Below are positions 25,635-36,667 of a stretch of DNA of 64,000 bases, piece by piece; positions within the stretch are counted from its first letter, which is position 1; the number at the start of each line of letters is the position of its first letter. Both the position numbers and the translations under genes were made by a program. The notes below the pieces were generated by a model. It was not told the DNA's origin. It was given only the letters and a program-made list of their open reading frames with translations, and did no database searches. This DNA comes from Providencia alcalifaciens (lineage in GTDB: Bacteria > Pseudomonadota > Gammaproteobacteria > Enterobacterales > Enterobacteriaceae): NCBI GenBank assembly GCA_025961275.1, contig JAOQNJ010000001.1:4051353-4115352 (forward strand). The letters run 5' to 3'.

Positions 25635-25659
25635 GCGAGAGACTGTAGGAGTCTCTCGC
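25635..25659 (-). terminator. Hairpin downstream of yqjA
   Basis: GCGAGAGACT pairs with AGTCTCTCGC across a GTAGG loop, 8 bases after the yqjA stop on the minus strand. The trailing T tract is weak (TTATACAATATTT), so termination may be partial. Confidence 0.55.
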
Positions 25660-25666
25660 AAATTAA

Positions 25667-26335
25667 TTAGTTGCTTTTTTTCGATGAAAGCTTTTTCTTA
25701 ACAACAACAACAATACTACCAATAAGACCGATGATGAGCAGCCCAACAGGGATAAGCATCAAAACGTTCATAATACGGTGTTCATACTGTTGAAATATAG
25801 GGCTTTTACCGAAGCCATAACCAATAGTCGTGAGGATTAGTACCCAAAGCAGTCCGCTTAACCAGTTGAATACCTGAAAACGACCATTTTTGAGACCAGC
25901 TAAACCCGCTATAGTAGGCAGCAGTGTTCTGACGAAAGCCAGAAATCGACCTATTAATAAAGCAGCAAGCCCATGACGATGAAATAAGCTATAGGCGCGT
26001 TGGTGATAATGTTCGGGAAGATGGCTAAGCCAACCTTTGACTAGTTTTGTATTTCCAAGCCATCGACCTTGAATATAGCCAACCCAACAACCAAGACTAG
26101 CTCCGGTGGTCAAAATGACGATAGTCATTGGAAAGCTTAGTGTCCCTTTCGCAATCAGAACACCAACAAGTATCAATAAACTGTCACCTGGTAGAAATGC
26201 GGCAGGGAGAACCCCATTCTCAAGAAAAAGAATCGCAAATAGTACAAAGTAAATGGCCCACACCAACGATGGGTTGGATAAGGTTACGTAGTCTTGATGC
26301 CAAAGGGCAAAAAATAGTTCTTTAACTAATTCCAT
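25667..26335 (-). CDS. yqjA: YqjA, DedA-family membrane protein
   Basis: 222 residues with the DedA landmarks: an early acidic residue in [19 protein letters not shown], a [13 protein letters not shown] segment, and the Gly/Arg-rich [17 protein letters not shown]. DedA proteins YqjA and YghB are needed in E. coli for proton-motive-force-linked transport and envelope homeostasis, and the family takes part in undecaprenyl-phosphate recycling. Complete, with its own upstream region, transcribed toward yqjD. Confidence 0.92.
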   Translation of the reverse strand: MELVKELFFALWHQDYVTLSNPSLVWAIYFVLFAILFLENGVLPAAFLPGDSLLILVGVLIAKGTLSFPMTIVILTTGASLGCWVGYIQGRWLGNTKLVKGWLSHLPEHYHQRAYSLFHRHGLAALLIGRFLAFVRTLLPTIAGLAGLKNGRFQVFNWLSGLLWVLILTTIGYGFGKSPIFQQYEHRIMNVLMLIPVGLLIIGLIGSIVVVVKKKLSSKKSN

Positions 26336-26713
26336 TAATGTTTCCTAAACGGCAATAACAGCAACAATCTTATTGTTGGGCAGGGAGAAATGGATTAAGT
26401 GAACACCTGAGTGAAAAGTAAAGCTTCCTCAGGCAGTTAGTGTAAAACATCTTCACTTTAACAAAACAAAAAATAACTAAACAGCAAATTCTCGCTCTAT
26501 TTTTAGAATTCATTTAAGTTTTGTGGTGTAGGTAGGCTTTTTGAGTATTGGCTTTAGCTATATAAAGGGCACTAAAATAGCCTTTTTAAAGGCTTTTTGG
26601 TATAAAAATGGTAAAAACCGTATTTTTCTTAGTTAATTTTTTTTTGCAATTTTTATTTAAATAAGCTAGCTAATTATTGCTTTTTAGGATTATTTAACCT
26701 ATCTTACGAGCTT
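26336..26713. other. Divergent promoter region of yqjA and alx
   Basis: AT-rich, no coding potential. It must hold the yqjA promoter and the alx leader start. A short TTTTTAAAGGCTTTTTGG-like stretch near 26580 may be a weak terminator. Nothing else recognised. Confidence 0.4.
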
Positions 26714-26851
26714 AGCAAAGGGGAGTAACTTCTTCTTGTCGGTTTATCGTCATTACGGTACACACATTGTGCCCGGTAGCCGAGCATCACAATTCCTGAC
26801 TTAGGATTATTTGTGTTGTAAGTGAGACCTTGCCAGAAGGCGAGGTTTGCT
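26714..26851 (+). promoter_or_regulatory. yybP-ykoY (manganese) riboswitch of alx
   Basis: The leader carries the conserved GGGGAGTAACTTC block of this class, the GTAGCCGAGCATCACAATTC central region and the closing CCTTGCCAGAAGGCGAGG hairpin; AGCAAA (26714-26719) can pair with TTTGCT (26846-26851) as the outer helix. In E. coli this RNA (PRE) senses Mn2+ and alkaline pH and controls alx translation. An intrinsic-terminator-like hairpin follows, so control here may also act on transcription. Confidence 0.82.
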
Positions 26852-26898
26852 CATTGTTTACAACCAAAAGATAATAATTTTAGGTTAAAGCATTTTTA

Positions 26899-26938
26899 AG
26901 CGGCTGACGTCTTCTGAGATGTCAGCCGTTTTTTTTGT
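26899..26938 (+). terminator. Terminator-like expression platform before alx
   Basis: CGGCTGACGTC pairs with GATGTCAGCCG and is followed by nine T, only 8 bases before the GAGG ribosome site of alx. It probably serves as the switchable terminator of the manganese riboswitch. Confidence 0.78.
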
Positions 26939-26953
26939 TTTTGAGGAAATACT

Positions 26954-27913
26954 ATGAACTCTGTTGGTAGCCCTATCTTGTGGGGAAGTTTCGCTGTTAT
27001 CATTCTTATTATGTTGCTCGTTGACCTTTTTTGGCAGGGCAAACATAAAGGGCAAGCTATGTCGATGAAACAAGCGGCAGTTTGGAGTGTCATTTGGGTA
27101 ACGCTTTCGCTGATTTTTGCAGGTGGTTTTTGGTGGTACCTAAATGATACGGTAAGCCCTGAGTTTGCAGATAGTCAAACGTTGGCTTTTCTAACTGGCT
27201 ATCTGTTAGAGAAAGCATTAGCAGTCGATAACGTGTTTGTTTGGCTAATGTTATTTAGCTATTTTTCTATTCCTGCAAACTTACAAAGACGCGTTTTAGT
27301 CTATGGCATATTAGGTGCTATCATTTTACGTACCCTTATGATCTTCGCGGGTAGTTGGTTAGTTTCCCAGTTTAGTTGGATTTTATATATCTTTGGTCTA
27401 TTCCTGCTCTTTACTGGTCTTAAGATGGCCTTTGCGAAGGAAGATGATTTGCCTATCACTGAGAAGCCTTTAGTTAAATGGGTACGCTCTCATTTACGTA
27501 TGACCGATGAGCTGCATGGCGAAAAACTCTTTATTAAACGAGATGGGATACTTTTCGCTACCCCTCTAATTCTAGTACTGATATTGGTTGAAATTAGTGA
27601 TGTTATTTTTGCGGTTGATAGCATTCCTGCTATTTTCGCGGTGACAACTGATCCGTTCATTGTATTGACCTCTAACCTATTTGCTATTTTAGGATTACGT
27701 GCAATGTATTTCTTATTGGCAGGGGTGGCAGAAAAATTCAGTATGCTTAAGTATGGTTTAGCGGTGATTCTAAGCTTTATTGGTGTGAAGATGTTATTAA
27801 TGGATATTTATCACATTCCAACATCGATTTCATTAGGGGTTGTTGCGGCTATTTTAATCTTTACTTTAGTGATCAATGTTATCGTAAATAAACGGAACGA
27901 ATCAAAAAATTAA
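26954..27913 (+). CDS. alx: Alx, TerC-family membrane protein (manganese-related)
   Basis: 319 residues, about nine membrane helices, close to E. coli Alx (321). The TerC-type acidic membrane motifs are present: [16 protein letters not shown] and [20 protein letters not shown]. Alx is linked to Mn2+ export/homeostasis and is induced at high pH. The ATG has GAGG 8 bases upstream and lies behind the riboswitch. A GC-poor hairpin (27932-27967) may end the transcript before sstT. Confidence 0.94.
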   Translation: MNSVGSPILWGSFAVIILIMLLVDLFWQGKHKGQAMSMKQAAVWSVIWVTLSLIFAGGFWWYLNDTVSPEFADSQTLAFLTGYLLEKALAVDNVFVWLMLFSYFSIPANLQRRVLVYGILGAIILRTLMIFAGSWLVSQFSWILYIFGLFLLFTGLKMAFAKEDDLPITEKPLVKWVRSHLRMTDELHGEKLFIKRDGILFATPLILVLILVEISDVIFAVDSIPAIFAVTTDPFIVLTSNLFAILGLRAMYFLLAGVAEKFSMLKYGLAVILSFIGVKMLLMDIYHIPTSISLGVVAAILIFTLVINVIVNKRNESKN

Positions 27914-27931
27914 CATTTAATTATTTCTATT

Positions 27932-27967
27932 AAGGCACGCTAACATGAAAGTCAGGGTGCTTTTTTA
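27932..27967 (+). terminator. Probable terminator of alx
   Basis: AAGGCAC pairs with GTGCTTT (one G-T pair) and is followed by a T tract, about 20 bases after the alx stop. The stem is short. Confidence 0.5.
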
Positions 27968-28183
27968 TTTAACCATCTGAAAATAATCATACATTTTGTA
28001 TTTGCCAGCCTACTATAAGAAACAAAACATAGTTAAGATCACAGATATGTGAATATATTGTTAATAAATATAAATTATTGTCTATATTTAAAATAATCGC
28101 CTTTTCAGAAGATATTTATTCCTTATACTGGCAAGGCAAACACATTTTATTCCTAATAAAGATAAATAATATATAGGTCTTCT

Positions 28184-29437
28184 ATGGACACGAAAAGAGC
28201 AAGATTATGGCAGGTTATTTCTCAAGGTAGTTTAGTAAAACAAATACTGATTGGTTTGATAGCCGGTATTTTACTGGCGTGGTTATGGCCATCAGCTGCT
28301 AAAAATGTTGGATTATTGGGCGATTTATTTGTTAGTGCATTAAAAGCAGTCGCACCAATATTAGTTTGGGTATTAGTGATGGCATCTATTGCCAATCACC
28401 GTAAAGGACAAAAAACTAATATTCGTCCAATTTTAGTACTGTATATCCTCGGTACTTTCTTTGCGGCATTAGTTGCTGTTATCGGCTCGTTTATGTTTCC
28501 ATCAAAATTAGCCTTAGCAATCGGTGATGCACAACTCAATCCACCAGGGAATATCGCTGAAGTTTTGAGAGGGCTATTAGTCAATGTTTTTGCTAACCCA
28601 GTCGATGCGCTGATTAACGGTAACTATATTGGTATTCTTGCATGGTCACTCGGTTTAGGTATTGCGTTACGCCATGCTAGCGAGACCACCAAGATAATGG
28701 TTCAAGATTTTTCAGAAAGCGTTACGCAAATAGTTAAAATCGTGATCCGCCTTGCACCGCTAGGAATTTTCGGTCTAGTCTCTTCAACCATTGCGACAAC
28801 AGGCTTTGAAACGTTAAAAGGCTACTTCCATGTTTTAGCTGTATTGATTGGCTGTATGCTAATTGTGGCATTGGTTGTTAACCCCCTGATTGTTTATTGG
28901 AAACTCAGACGTAATCCATATCCATTAGTTTTTGCTTGCTTGCGTGAAAGTGGAGTAACGGCATTCTTTACACGTAGCTCTGCCGCAAATATTCCTGTGA
29001 ATATGGGCATGTGTCGCCGCATGAACCTTCATGAAGATACTTATTCTGTTTCGATCCCGTTAGGTGCGACCATTAACATGGCTGGAGCAGCAGTGACTAT
29101 TACTGTATTAACACTAGCGGCCGTGCATACATTAGGCATTCCAGTCGATATTCCAACAGCGCTGTTATTAAGTGTTGTGGCATCAGTGTGTGCCTGTGGT
29201 GCTGCGGGTGTTGCAGGCGGTTCGTTACTGCTTATCCCATTAGCCTGTAATATGTTTGGCATTTCGAATGAAATTGCGATGCAAGTGGTTGCGGTGGGTG
29301 TGATGATTGGCGTACTGCAAGACTCTGCGGAAACTGCACTGAACTCTTCAACGGATGTCATCTTTACTGCAGCGGTATGCATTGCTGAAGATGAGCGGCT
29401 TGCTGATCCTGAAGCGCAATTATCACAAAGAGATTAG
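28184..29437 (+). CDS. sstT: SstT, sodium:serine/threonine symporter
   Basis: 417 residues (E. coli 414), dicarboxylate/amino acid:cation symporter family. Helices and re-entrant loops are clear; signatures include [15 protein letters not shown] (serine-rich HP1 loop), [18 protein letters not shown] (NMxG-type Na+ site) and the C-terminal [20 protein letters not shown] substrate/Na+ site. It imports serine and threonine with Na+. alx-sstT adjacency is as in E. coli. Confidence 0.95.
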   Translation: MDTKRARLWQVISQGSLVKQILIGLIAGILLAWLWPSAAKNVGLLGDLFVSALKAVAPILVWVLVMASIANHRKGQKTNIRPILVLYILGTFFAALVAVIGSFMFPSKLALAIGDAQLNPPGNIAEVLRGLLVNVFANPVDALINGNYIGILAWSLGLGIALRHASETTKIMVQDFSESVTQIVKIVIRLAPLGIFGLVSSTIATTGFETLKGYFHVLAVLIGCMLIVALVVNPLIVYWKLRRNPYPLVFACLRESGVTAFFTRSSAANIPVNMGMCRRMNLHEDTYSVSIPLGATINMAGAAVTITVLTLAAVHTLGIPVDIPTALLLSVVASVCACGAAGVAGGSLLLIPLACNMFGISNEIAMQVVAVGVMIGVLQDSAETALNSSTDVIFTAAVCIAEDERLADPEAQLSQRD

Positions 29438-29447
29438 TTAAATTTAG

Positions 29448-29520
29448 CCATAAAAAATCCGCATAACCCGCGGATTTTTCCCATAAAAAATCCGCATAAC
29501 CCGCGGATTTTTTATGGGAA
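29448..29520. terminator. Duplicated bidirectional terminator between sstT and fadH
   Basis: A 32-bp unit starting CCATAAAAAATCCGC occurs twice in tandem with a 33-bp period (29448 and 29481), each folding as AAAAATCCGC/GCGGATTTTT around ATAACCC. The second copy extends to a 21-bp perfect stem because the flanks (TTTTTCCCAT/ATGGGAAAAA) also pair. It separates convergent genes. Confidence 0.85.
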
Positions 29521-29570
29521 AAATCAACAATAACAGATTCAAATCCCTGTAAAACTCAAAATTGATGCGG

Positions 29571-31613
<2,043 letters not shown>

Positions 31614-31843
31614 TTAATAACAGGTCGGATGAGTTGACTTTAGCTTAATGAAGTCATAAATAGAAAAAAATGTTAAAAAAATGTGAGATTTATCATGTGT
31701 TTTATGCATATTTTTCTAGCAACATGAATCAGTACAGACTATTTTATTTTTTTGTCACAATGCGAGTGTAAAAAAGAACATTGATAGTGAATTGATTTAG
31801 ATACAAAAATATCTTCCGTACATTACAAAACAGAGGAGTAGTT

Positions 31844-32440
31844 ATGAAAGAAATTTGTCACTCGATTGAACTCGAAGGGAAACATGTACGGCTGGAGCTG
31901 CTAACGCATCAACATAATGTTCAATTTTCCAATATTATCCAAAGAGATGAGCTGCACAAGTTATGGTATACCTCAGTGCCAGAACCTGAGAATGTGGCAA
32001 AAGACGTGGACAGGCGCTTAGGGCTATATCAACAGCAAGAAATGCTGCCATTCGCAGTTATTGATAAAAAAACTGGGAAAGCGGTCGGTATGACAGCTTA
32101 TAATAAAGTGGATAGGGAAACTCGTCGAGTTGAGATTGGTGCGACTTGGTATGGACGCGAAGCCCAAAGAACGGCAATTAATACGGAAGCAAAATTTTTA
32201 TTATTGCTGCATGCTTTCGAGACTCTATCCTGTGTTGCCGTAGAATTTAGGACTCATTTTTTAAATCACCAAAGCCGTAAAGCGATTGAAAGATTAGGGG
32301 CAAAATTAGATGGCGTTTTAAGGAGTCATATGTACACCCGAACAGGGGAATTACGTGATAGTTGCGTGTACAGCATTATCGCCTCGGAGTGGCCCGCGGT
32401 AAAACGACATTTAGAATGGCAATTAATAAAGCCTCGTTAA
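31844..32440 (+). CDS. GNAT-family N-acetyltransferase (RimJ/RimL type)
   Basis: 198 residues, an acetyl-CoA-dependent acyltransferase of the RimJ/RimL-like Acetyltransf_3 group: VRLELLTHQHNVQFSNIIQR at the start, FAVIDKKTGKAVGMTAYNKV, EIGATWYGREAQRTAIN for the acetyl-CoA region, and NHQSRKAIERLGAKLDGVLR. Family members acetylate protein N termini or small amines; the substrate here is unknown. AGAGGAG lies 7 bases before the ATG. Last chromosomal protein gene before the tRNA. Confidence 0.88.
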   Translation: MKEICHSIELEGKHVRLELLTHQHNVQFSNIIQRDELHKLWYTSVPEPENVAKDVDRRLGLYQQQEMLPFAVIDKKTGKAVGMTAYNKVDRETRRVEIGATWYGREAQRTAINTEAKFLLLLHAFETLSCVAVEFRTHFLNHQSRKAIERLGAKLDGVLRSHMYTRTGELRDSCVYSIIASEWPAVKRHLEWQLIKPR

Positions 32441-32574
32441 TAGTAATTTATGATGATTTAACCTATGGTGAGTAAAAAACAGCGATAATCAATATTTTTT
32501 TGTGATGGTATCCATCTGAACCATAAGGAAGTAAGTTAATTTGGATATAAAATCGCCATACAGTTTTGAAAGAC

Positions 32575-32603
32575 TAGACCAGAACTAAAACTGCACGTAT
32601 AAT
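32575..32603 (+). promoter_or_regulatory. Promoter of the tRNA-Ile2 gene
   Basis: TATAAT at 32598-32603 and TAGACC at 32575-32580 with a 17-bp spacer. A C-rich discriminator (CCCTCCC) follows, typical of stringently controlled stable RNA promoters. Confidence 0.7.
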
Positions 32604-32615
32604 CCCTCCCACTTT

Positions 32616-32692
32616 GGCCCCTTAGCTCAGTTGGTTAGAGCAGTCGACTCATAATCGATTGGTCGCTGGTTCAAGTCCAGCAGGGGCCACCA
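32616..32692 (+). tRNA. ileX: tRNA-Ile2 (anticodon CAU, read as lysidine-AU)
   Basis: 77 bases with encoded CCA. GGCCCCT pairs with AGGGGCC in the acceptor stem, the anticodon loop is CTCATAA with CAT at 32650-32652, and GGTTCAAGTCC forms the T arm. It matches E. coli ileX/ileY almost exactly, so the CAU anticodon is that of AUA-reading tRNA-Ile (C34 modified by TilS), not tRNA-Met. Its 3' 46 bases are the left half of the prophage attachment repeat. Confidence 0.95.
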
Positions 32693-32748
32693 AATTTTAG
32701 CTGTTAAATCAGCACATTAAGCCACTTTTAACGAAGTGGCTTTTTTGT
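32647..32748. repeat. attL: left prophage attachment repeat
   Basis: 102 bp identical to 63886-63987. It starts in the tRNA anticodon loop region and runs through the tRNA 3' end and its terminator (GCCACTT/AAGTGGC then TTTTTT, 32721-32746). Integration therefore restored a whole tRNA at this end. Confidence 0.93.
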
Positions 32749-33331
32749 TTTTAAAGGTCATTGGCGGCAAAATGGCGACAGGGATTTTTTTACTGTCCCT
32801 GATTGTTTGTGACATGTCACGACGACTTTTATTTTTTCAAAAGTATGTCACGTTAATTTGACCCAAATATTTTTACAGCTCATTTCAGTTTTTCATTTCC
32901 TCACAAGCCGCATGATTACTGACTTATTGAAATTGTGCGGCTAATATTGCGATCCAATCAATCCCACGTAAAATAGAAATTATCTATATATTTCATTGTA
33001 TTAGTTTTTTAGCGCGATCCGTTTTGTGATCCAAAAACTGAAATCTATTGAAATTCTTTTCACACATTTCATTTTTCAATTTCTCGCAAGACCCTAGCAG
33101 TGGCGCGGCTTGGCGATATGTTTTGTAGAATTTTAAAACTGAAATAATTTTACTGCACAGATTGTGCAGGCGGGTGCGGTGTAGTGCGTTTTACGTGGTG
33201 AAATCTTTTATTTCGTGGGGGCTGTGATTCACCAGCGCTATGTAGTGGGCGCGATCCAATTTAATGATTAGGTGATGTTGGATAATTACTAATACGCTCT
33301 GTGTGGCGTGTAGGCTGCTATATTTCAGGTA
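32749..33331. other. Non-coding left end of the prophage
   Basis: About 580 bp without a convincing gene. It contains TGGCGGCA (32762-32769) and TGGCGACA (32773-32780), candidate integrase arm sites; the palindrome GTGACATGTCAC (32809-32820); a CAGGGA/TCCCTG hairpin near 32779-32800; and the word GCGATCCAAT twice (near 32950 and 33253). Confidence 0.6.
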
Positions 33332-33354
33332 TAAAAAAGCCCACGCGATGTGGG
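33332..33354 (-). terminator. Terminator of the prophage late tail operon
   Basis: GCCCAC/GTGGGC stem with a GCGAT loop, followed on the minus strand by TTTTTTA. It lies 30 bases past the last leftward gene. Confidence 0.85.
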
Positions 33355-33383
33355 CAATGATGGACGATACTTTTGCTTACCAA

Positions 33384-33650
33384 TTACATCTGAATGCGAT
33401 TTTCTTCTGTAAGTGTTTTTTTAATTTTGTACTTTATGTGTTCTAATACATCACTGATATGACTTGTTTTAATAATGTTATATTGGAAATGTATATCCAT
33501 TCCATTCTCTATAATGAAGTTCCATCTTATTTTTATATCACTTTCTGTAACTTCAATAACATCTACTTTTTGGCTTACAAACAACCGTGTGTCACCATCT
33601 TCAATTAAGTTTAAATGCGGTACCAATTCTTTCAGACTTGTAAACTCCAT
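33384..33650 (-). CDS. Hypothetical prophage protein at the end of the tail operon
   Basis: 88 residues, mostly beta strand by appearance (LFVSQKVDVIEVTESDIKIR, FIIENGMDIHFQYNIIKT). No family recognised. It follows the spike gene by about 50 bases, before the operon terminator, and is AT-rich compared with the tail genes, so it may be a late-expressed cargo gene rather than a virion part. Confidence 0.6.
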   Translation of the reverse strand: MEFTSLKELVPHLNLIEDGDTRLFVSQKVDVIEVTESDIKIRWNFIIENGMDIHFQYNIIKTSHISDVLEHIKYKIKKTLTEENRIQM

Positions 33651-33700
33651 ATGAACCTCTCAATAATCCTTTGTTGCAGTGATTCTATCTAATTCTATTT

Positions 33701-35377
33701 TTACTTACCAATAATAGGTGAGTATTTTTTATTCAATGTGTCTGACTTGATGCCAGTGCCTTTTATAGCAGATGCATTAAGTGGTGCGCCTGTGTTGTTA
33801 TGGGTGTGTGCGGCGGTGAGTTCGGCCAATTCTTTGACGACATCAAGCGTGTCTATCATCAGTTGTGCAACGTTAATTTCTTTGCTACCAATCCAGACCA
33901 CAGGGGCTATGATTTGTTGCTGTGCGCCTGCGATACTTTGCTTTATCTGCCCGACTTTCTCTATCAGCTTTTGACCGATTTCAATTGTTGAGTCTTGCCC
34001 AATATTCAGGACCATATCTTTTTCAACACTTACCACATAATTGGCTGATGTTGCTATTGCATAATCACCCTCGGATAATTGCTGTATTGCACCCGCTAAT
34101 AGTTTTTTAGTACCTAAAACAGTCGATGTGTCGTTGGCCTGTATCGTGGTTTCCCTTGCCACTAGTTCGCGCTGTTCTTTGTCCGCTTTAATCATCCGTA
34201 GCATGGACGCTTCATTGATACTCTGGTCTGTCTCACGATTCCAGCTACCATCCTGCGTGACACGTTGGAAAACCTCTTTGCGTTGTTGTTGCAATTGCTC
34301 CCCTGGTTGTATGTCCGGTAGGGTATTATTTTGGCTGAGTGTTTGCCTGATAAACGGTTTATCAGGTCTGCCACCTTCAAAGGCAATTTCAACTAAAGTG
34401 CCCTCAGGTGGAAATTGGAACATCCCACTCTCGCCCCCTGCCATTGGTAAAGGTAGTGGCACTGCTTTATAAGCAGGTGCGGCTGATTCGTTACCATCAC
34501 CATCAAGCAATTGCACATCAACAGCATATTTTGGCCTGAATGGATCCGAAATATCACCGGCACTGACTGACTCACTCGGTGATTCAATTCGCGCAAATTT
34601 GGGTAAATGCAAACCTGCAGATAATTCGGGATAGGCTTTGTCTATTTGGCTCTGAATCGGTGTTTTATTTTCGGCTTTGCCTGTTAATGGATTTATGGCC
34701 AACCAATAAAGTGTGATGTCGTCATTGTCGAGTTGGACTTTATTCACGCGTTTACCATTTACCACCGTTCCTGCTCTGAGTGATGGTATTAATGGAAATG
34801 TGGCGCTATTACCTGCTGATTGGCCTTTTGAAAACTCTGCAGGTATTTCATGTCTATCATCTTTAAACATCGAATCTATCCAGCTGCCAACAAAGATTTT
34901 ACCATCAGGCATTTGATACCAAACATAATCAGAGATGCTGAAAACTGCCCCTAAATTGGTTAGTAGCTGAAATCCTGTACCATTGTGAGTGAAATGAGGA
35001 ATGGGCGTATTGATGTATTTCGCATCCGGTAAAATGAACGTCAAGCCGCTATTTTCCTGCAAATAGTCGGTGATCACTTTTAATGTGGGATGTTGGAAAG
35101 AACATGGCCACATTTTATCAAACACAGCGACCAGCTCGCGAATAAATAGCTTTTGAAAGCCGTTATCGGCTGGTTGTGAGCGTTCAACATAACCCGTAAA
35201 ATATCGATACAGTGAATCGGTGTAGCCAGTATCAAAGCGAATTAATTTACCAGTGTAATCCGTTTCAGTTTCGACAGTAATAAACCCACGACCACACGCG
35301 GATAGTTCAAGCATGATTTTAGCGTCAACAACATGGACCTCATCGCTTGATAAATAACAGCGGCTAATTGGTTTCAT
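33701..35377 (-). CDS. Fused baseplate hub and central spike protein
   Basis: 558 residues. The N-terminal 200 or so residues resemble a gpD/gp27-type hub; about residues 295-355 form an OB-fold-like segment (FQFPPEGTLVEIAFEGGRPD and KPFIRQTL); then comes a long helical region and a C-terminal tip with HTHNNTGAP, the H-x-H type motif that binds iron at the point of P2-like spikes. One protein therefore seems to combine gpD- and gpV-like roles, much as VgrG does in T6SS. Last large gene of the tail operon. Confidence 0.75.
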   Translation of the reverse strand: MKPISRCYLSSDEVHVVDAKIMLELSACGRGFITVETETDYTGKLIRFDTGYTDSLYRYFTGYVERSQPADNGFQKLFIRELVAVFDKMWPCSFQHPTLKVITDYLQENSGLTFILPDAKYINTPIPHFTHNGTGFQLLTNLGAVFSISDYVWYQMPDGKIFVGSWIDSMFKDDRHEIPAEFSKGQSAGNSATFPLIPSLRAGTVVNGKRVNKVQLDNDDITLYWLAINPLTGKAENKTPIQSQIDKAYPELSAGLHLPKFARIESPSESVSAGDISDPFRPKYAVDVQLLDGDGNESAAPAYKAVPLPLPMAGGESGMFQFPPEGTLVEIAFEGGRPDKPFIRQTLSQNNTLPDIQPGEQLQQQRKEVFQRVTQDGSWNRETDQSINEASMLRMIKADKEQRELVARETTIQANDTSTVLGTKKLLAGAIQQLSEGDYAIATSANYVVSVEKDMVLNIGQDSTIEIGQKLIEKVGQIKQSIAGAQQQIIAPVVWIGSKEINVAQLMIDTLDVVKELAELTAAHTHNNTGAPLNASAIKGTGIKSDTLNKKYSPIIGK

Positions 35378-35379
35378 TA

Positions 35380-35946
35380 TTATTTATTCCCTAAATCATC
35401 AATCGGTTTTAATACCGTACTTTCAAACCAGCTCAGTTCGTCTTTTTCTTCTTTTGCCGCACCCGTTGGCGCTTTCGGGTTTCCGGTCTGTTTTTTCGCT
35501 TGTGCTTGGCCTGCTGCTCTCGCGTCTTTTTTTTCAGACACTGATAAATGCTCTCTTAGCGTGAATGTGATTTGCCATGCCATTTTCCCGTCGATTTCGC
35601 TAGCGTCAATATTTCCGGTAAAAGTACCGATACGAAAGTTAATGGCTTTGGCGGTATGATTCGCGACGCGATAGCGTTTTAGTTTTCCACCGTCTTTGGC
35701 TTCTGCAAGGGCAAATAATCGTGTAAGAATTTTTGCATCAGTAAAATTAATAACGCCAGTTACACGTAATTCTTTTGGCTTGATACCTTGTTCTGCGACT
35801 GCAGTACTGGATGTTTGACCTGATTGGTCTTTATCTTGGAATTGTACCGACGGGTTAACTTTGATGTTCTTCAGCGGAATAGCTTCACCATCAAGGGCGA
35901 AGGTTATTGTCGGATTTTGGGCTGTCGATTGGTTTTGTTGGATCAT
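35380..35946 (-). CDS. Putative baseplate/tube-initiator protein
   Basis: 188 residues. A beta-rich body (TITFALDGEAIPLKNIKVNP; KELRVTGVINFTDAKILTRL; RYRVANHTAKAINFRIGTF) and a charged Lys/Ala-rich C-terminal tail. The body resembles the tube-like adaptors that connect hub and tail tube. Located directly before the hub-spike gene, 2 bases away, and overlapping the upstream gene by 56 bases. Function inferred from place and fold look only. Confidence 0.55.
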   Translation of the reverse strand: MIQQNQSTAQNPTITFALDGEAIPLKNIKVNPSVQFQDKDQSGQTSSTAVAEQGIKPKELRVTGVINFTDAKILTRLFALAEAKDGGKLKRYRVANHTAKAINFRIGTFTGNIDASEIDGKMAWQITFTLREHLSVSEKKDARAAGQAQAKKQTGNPKAPTGAAKEEKDELSWFESTVLKPIDDLGNK

Positions 35947-36667
35947 GAAGCATTCCTTTGAGCGCTGAAAGTTCGCTTCCTGCGAACAGTGTTGCTAATG
36001 TTAAAACCGCGTCAGGTTCAGGGATATCTTTCTGTAGCTGTTCCGCTAAATAATCGCCTGTTCCTTTGCCTGTAAAACTCCAAATAATGACTGATTTACC
36101 CAGTAGGCCTGTTAGTTTGTCGTTAATGTCTTTTAATGCACTTTCTCGACTAACTTTGAAGCTAGACATTGCGGATTTCATTGCATCGATACCGCTTGCA
36201 CTGCCTGCGCTGTTTTTTGCTTGTTCTATCAACTGAGCGTTAATAGTGTCACGGCTGTTTGATGTTGATAGAGCCTGTGGGTTGGGTAAACCGCCTAGTT
36301 GTTTGCCCGGTAACTGCATTTTTGTTATCTGCAGTGATTCCGCTGTTTTTGCCATGCGTTCCACTTGCGAGAAAACAGGCAATGGGAACACGGTCGAAAA
36401 TTGCTGCAGTAATCCCATAAATTCCGTTTGCGTTTTTGCACAGACCATCATGACCGTAATTTCTGTTTCTGCAGTACCCGCCAATTTTTTTGCAATATGC
36501 TTGATTGCGTTGGTTGGGCTTAAATAGCTGCCTGTATCGGTTTGTTGCCCAAGCCCGTAAACAAACGGATGGGCTGGTACCATCGAACAGGTTAGCCCCG
36601 ACATGGTCGGGGATAGTTTCATCAATGACTTATGCCACTTTGGGTGGATTACGGTTTCGCTGGCCAT
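35891..36667 (-). CDS. Tail protein of HP1-like phages, function unassigned
   Basis: 258 residues. N-terminal half with alternating hydrophobics (TEITVMMVCAKTQTEFMGLL; FPLPVFSQVERMAKTAESLQ), then a Ser/Ala-rich linker and GLLGKSVIIWSFTGKGTGDY. I do not recognise a defined domain. It lies between the fibre assembly gene and the baseplate adaptor, overlapping both, so it is very likely a tail or baseplate component made with them. Confidence 0.5.
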   Translation of the reverse strand: MASETVIHPKWHKSLMKLSPTMSGLTCSMVPAHPFVYGLGQQTDTGSYLSPTNAIKHIAKKLAGTAETEITVMMVCAKTQTEFMGLLQQFSTVFPLPVFSQVERMAKTAESLQITKMQLPGKQLGGLPNPQALSTSNSRDTINAQLIEQAKNSAGSASGIDAMKSAMSSFKVSRESALKDINDKLTGLLGKSVIIWSFTGKGTGDYLAEQLQKDIPEPDAVLTLATLFAGSELSALKGMLHDPTKPIDSPKSDNNLRP

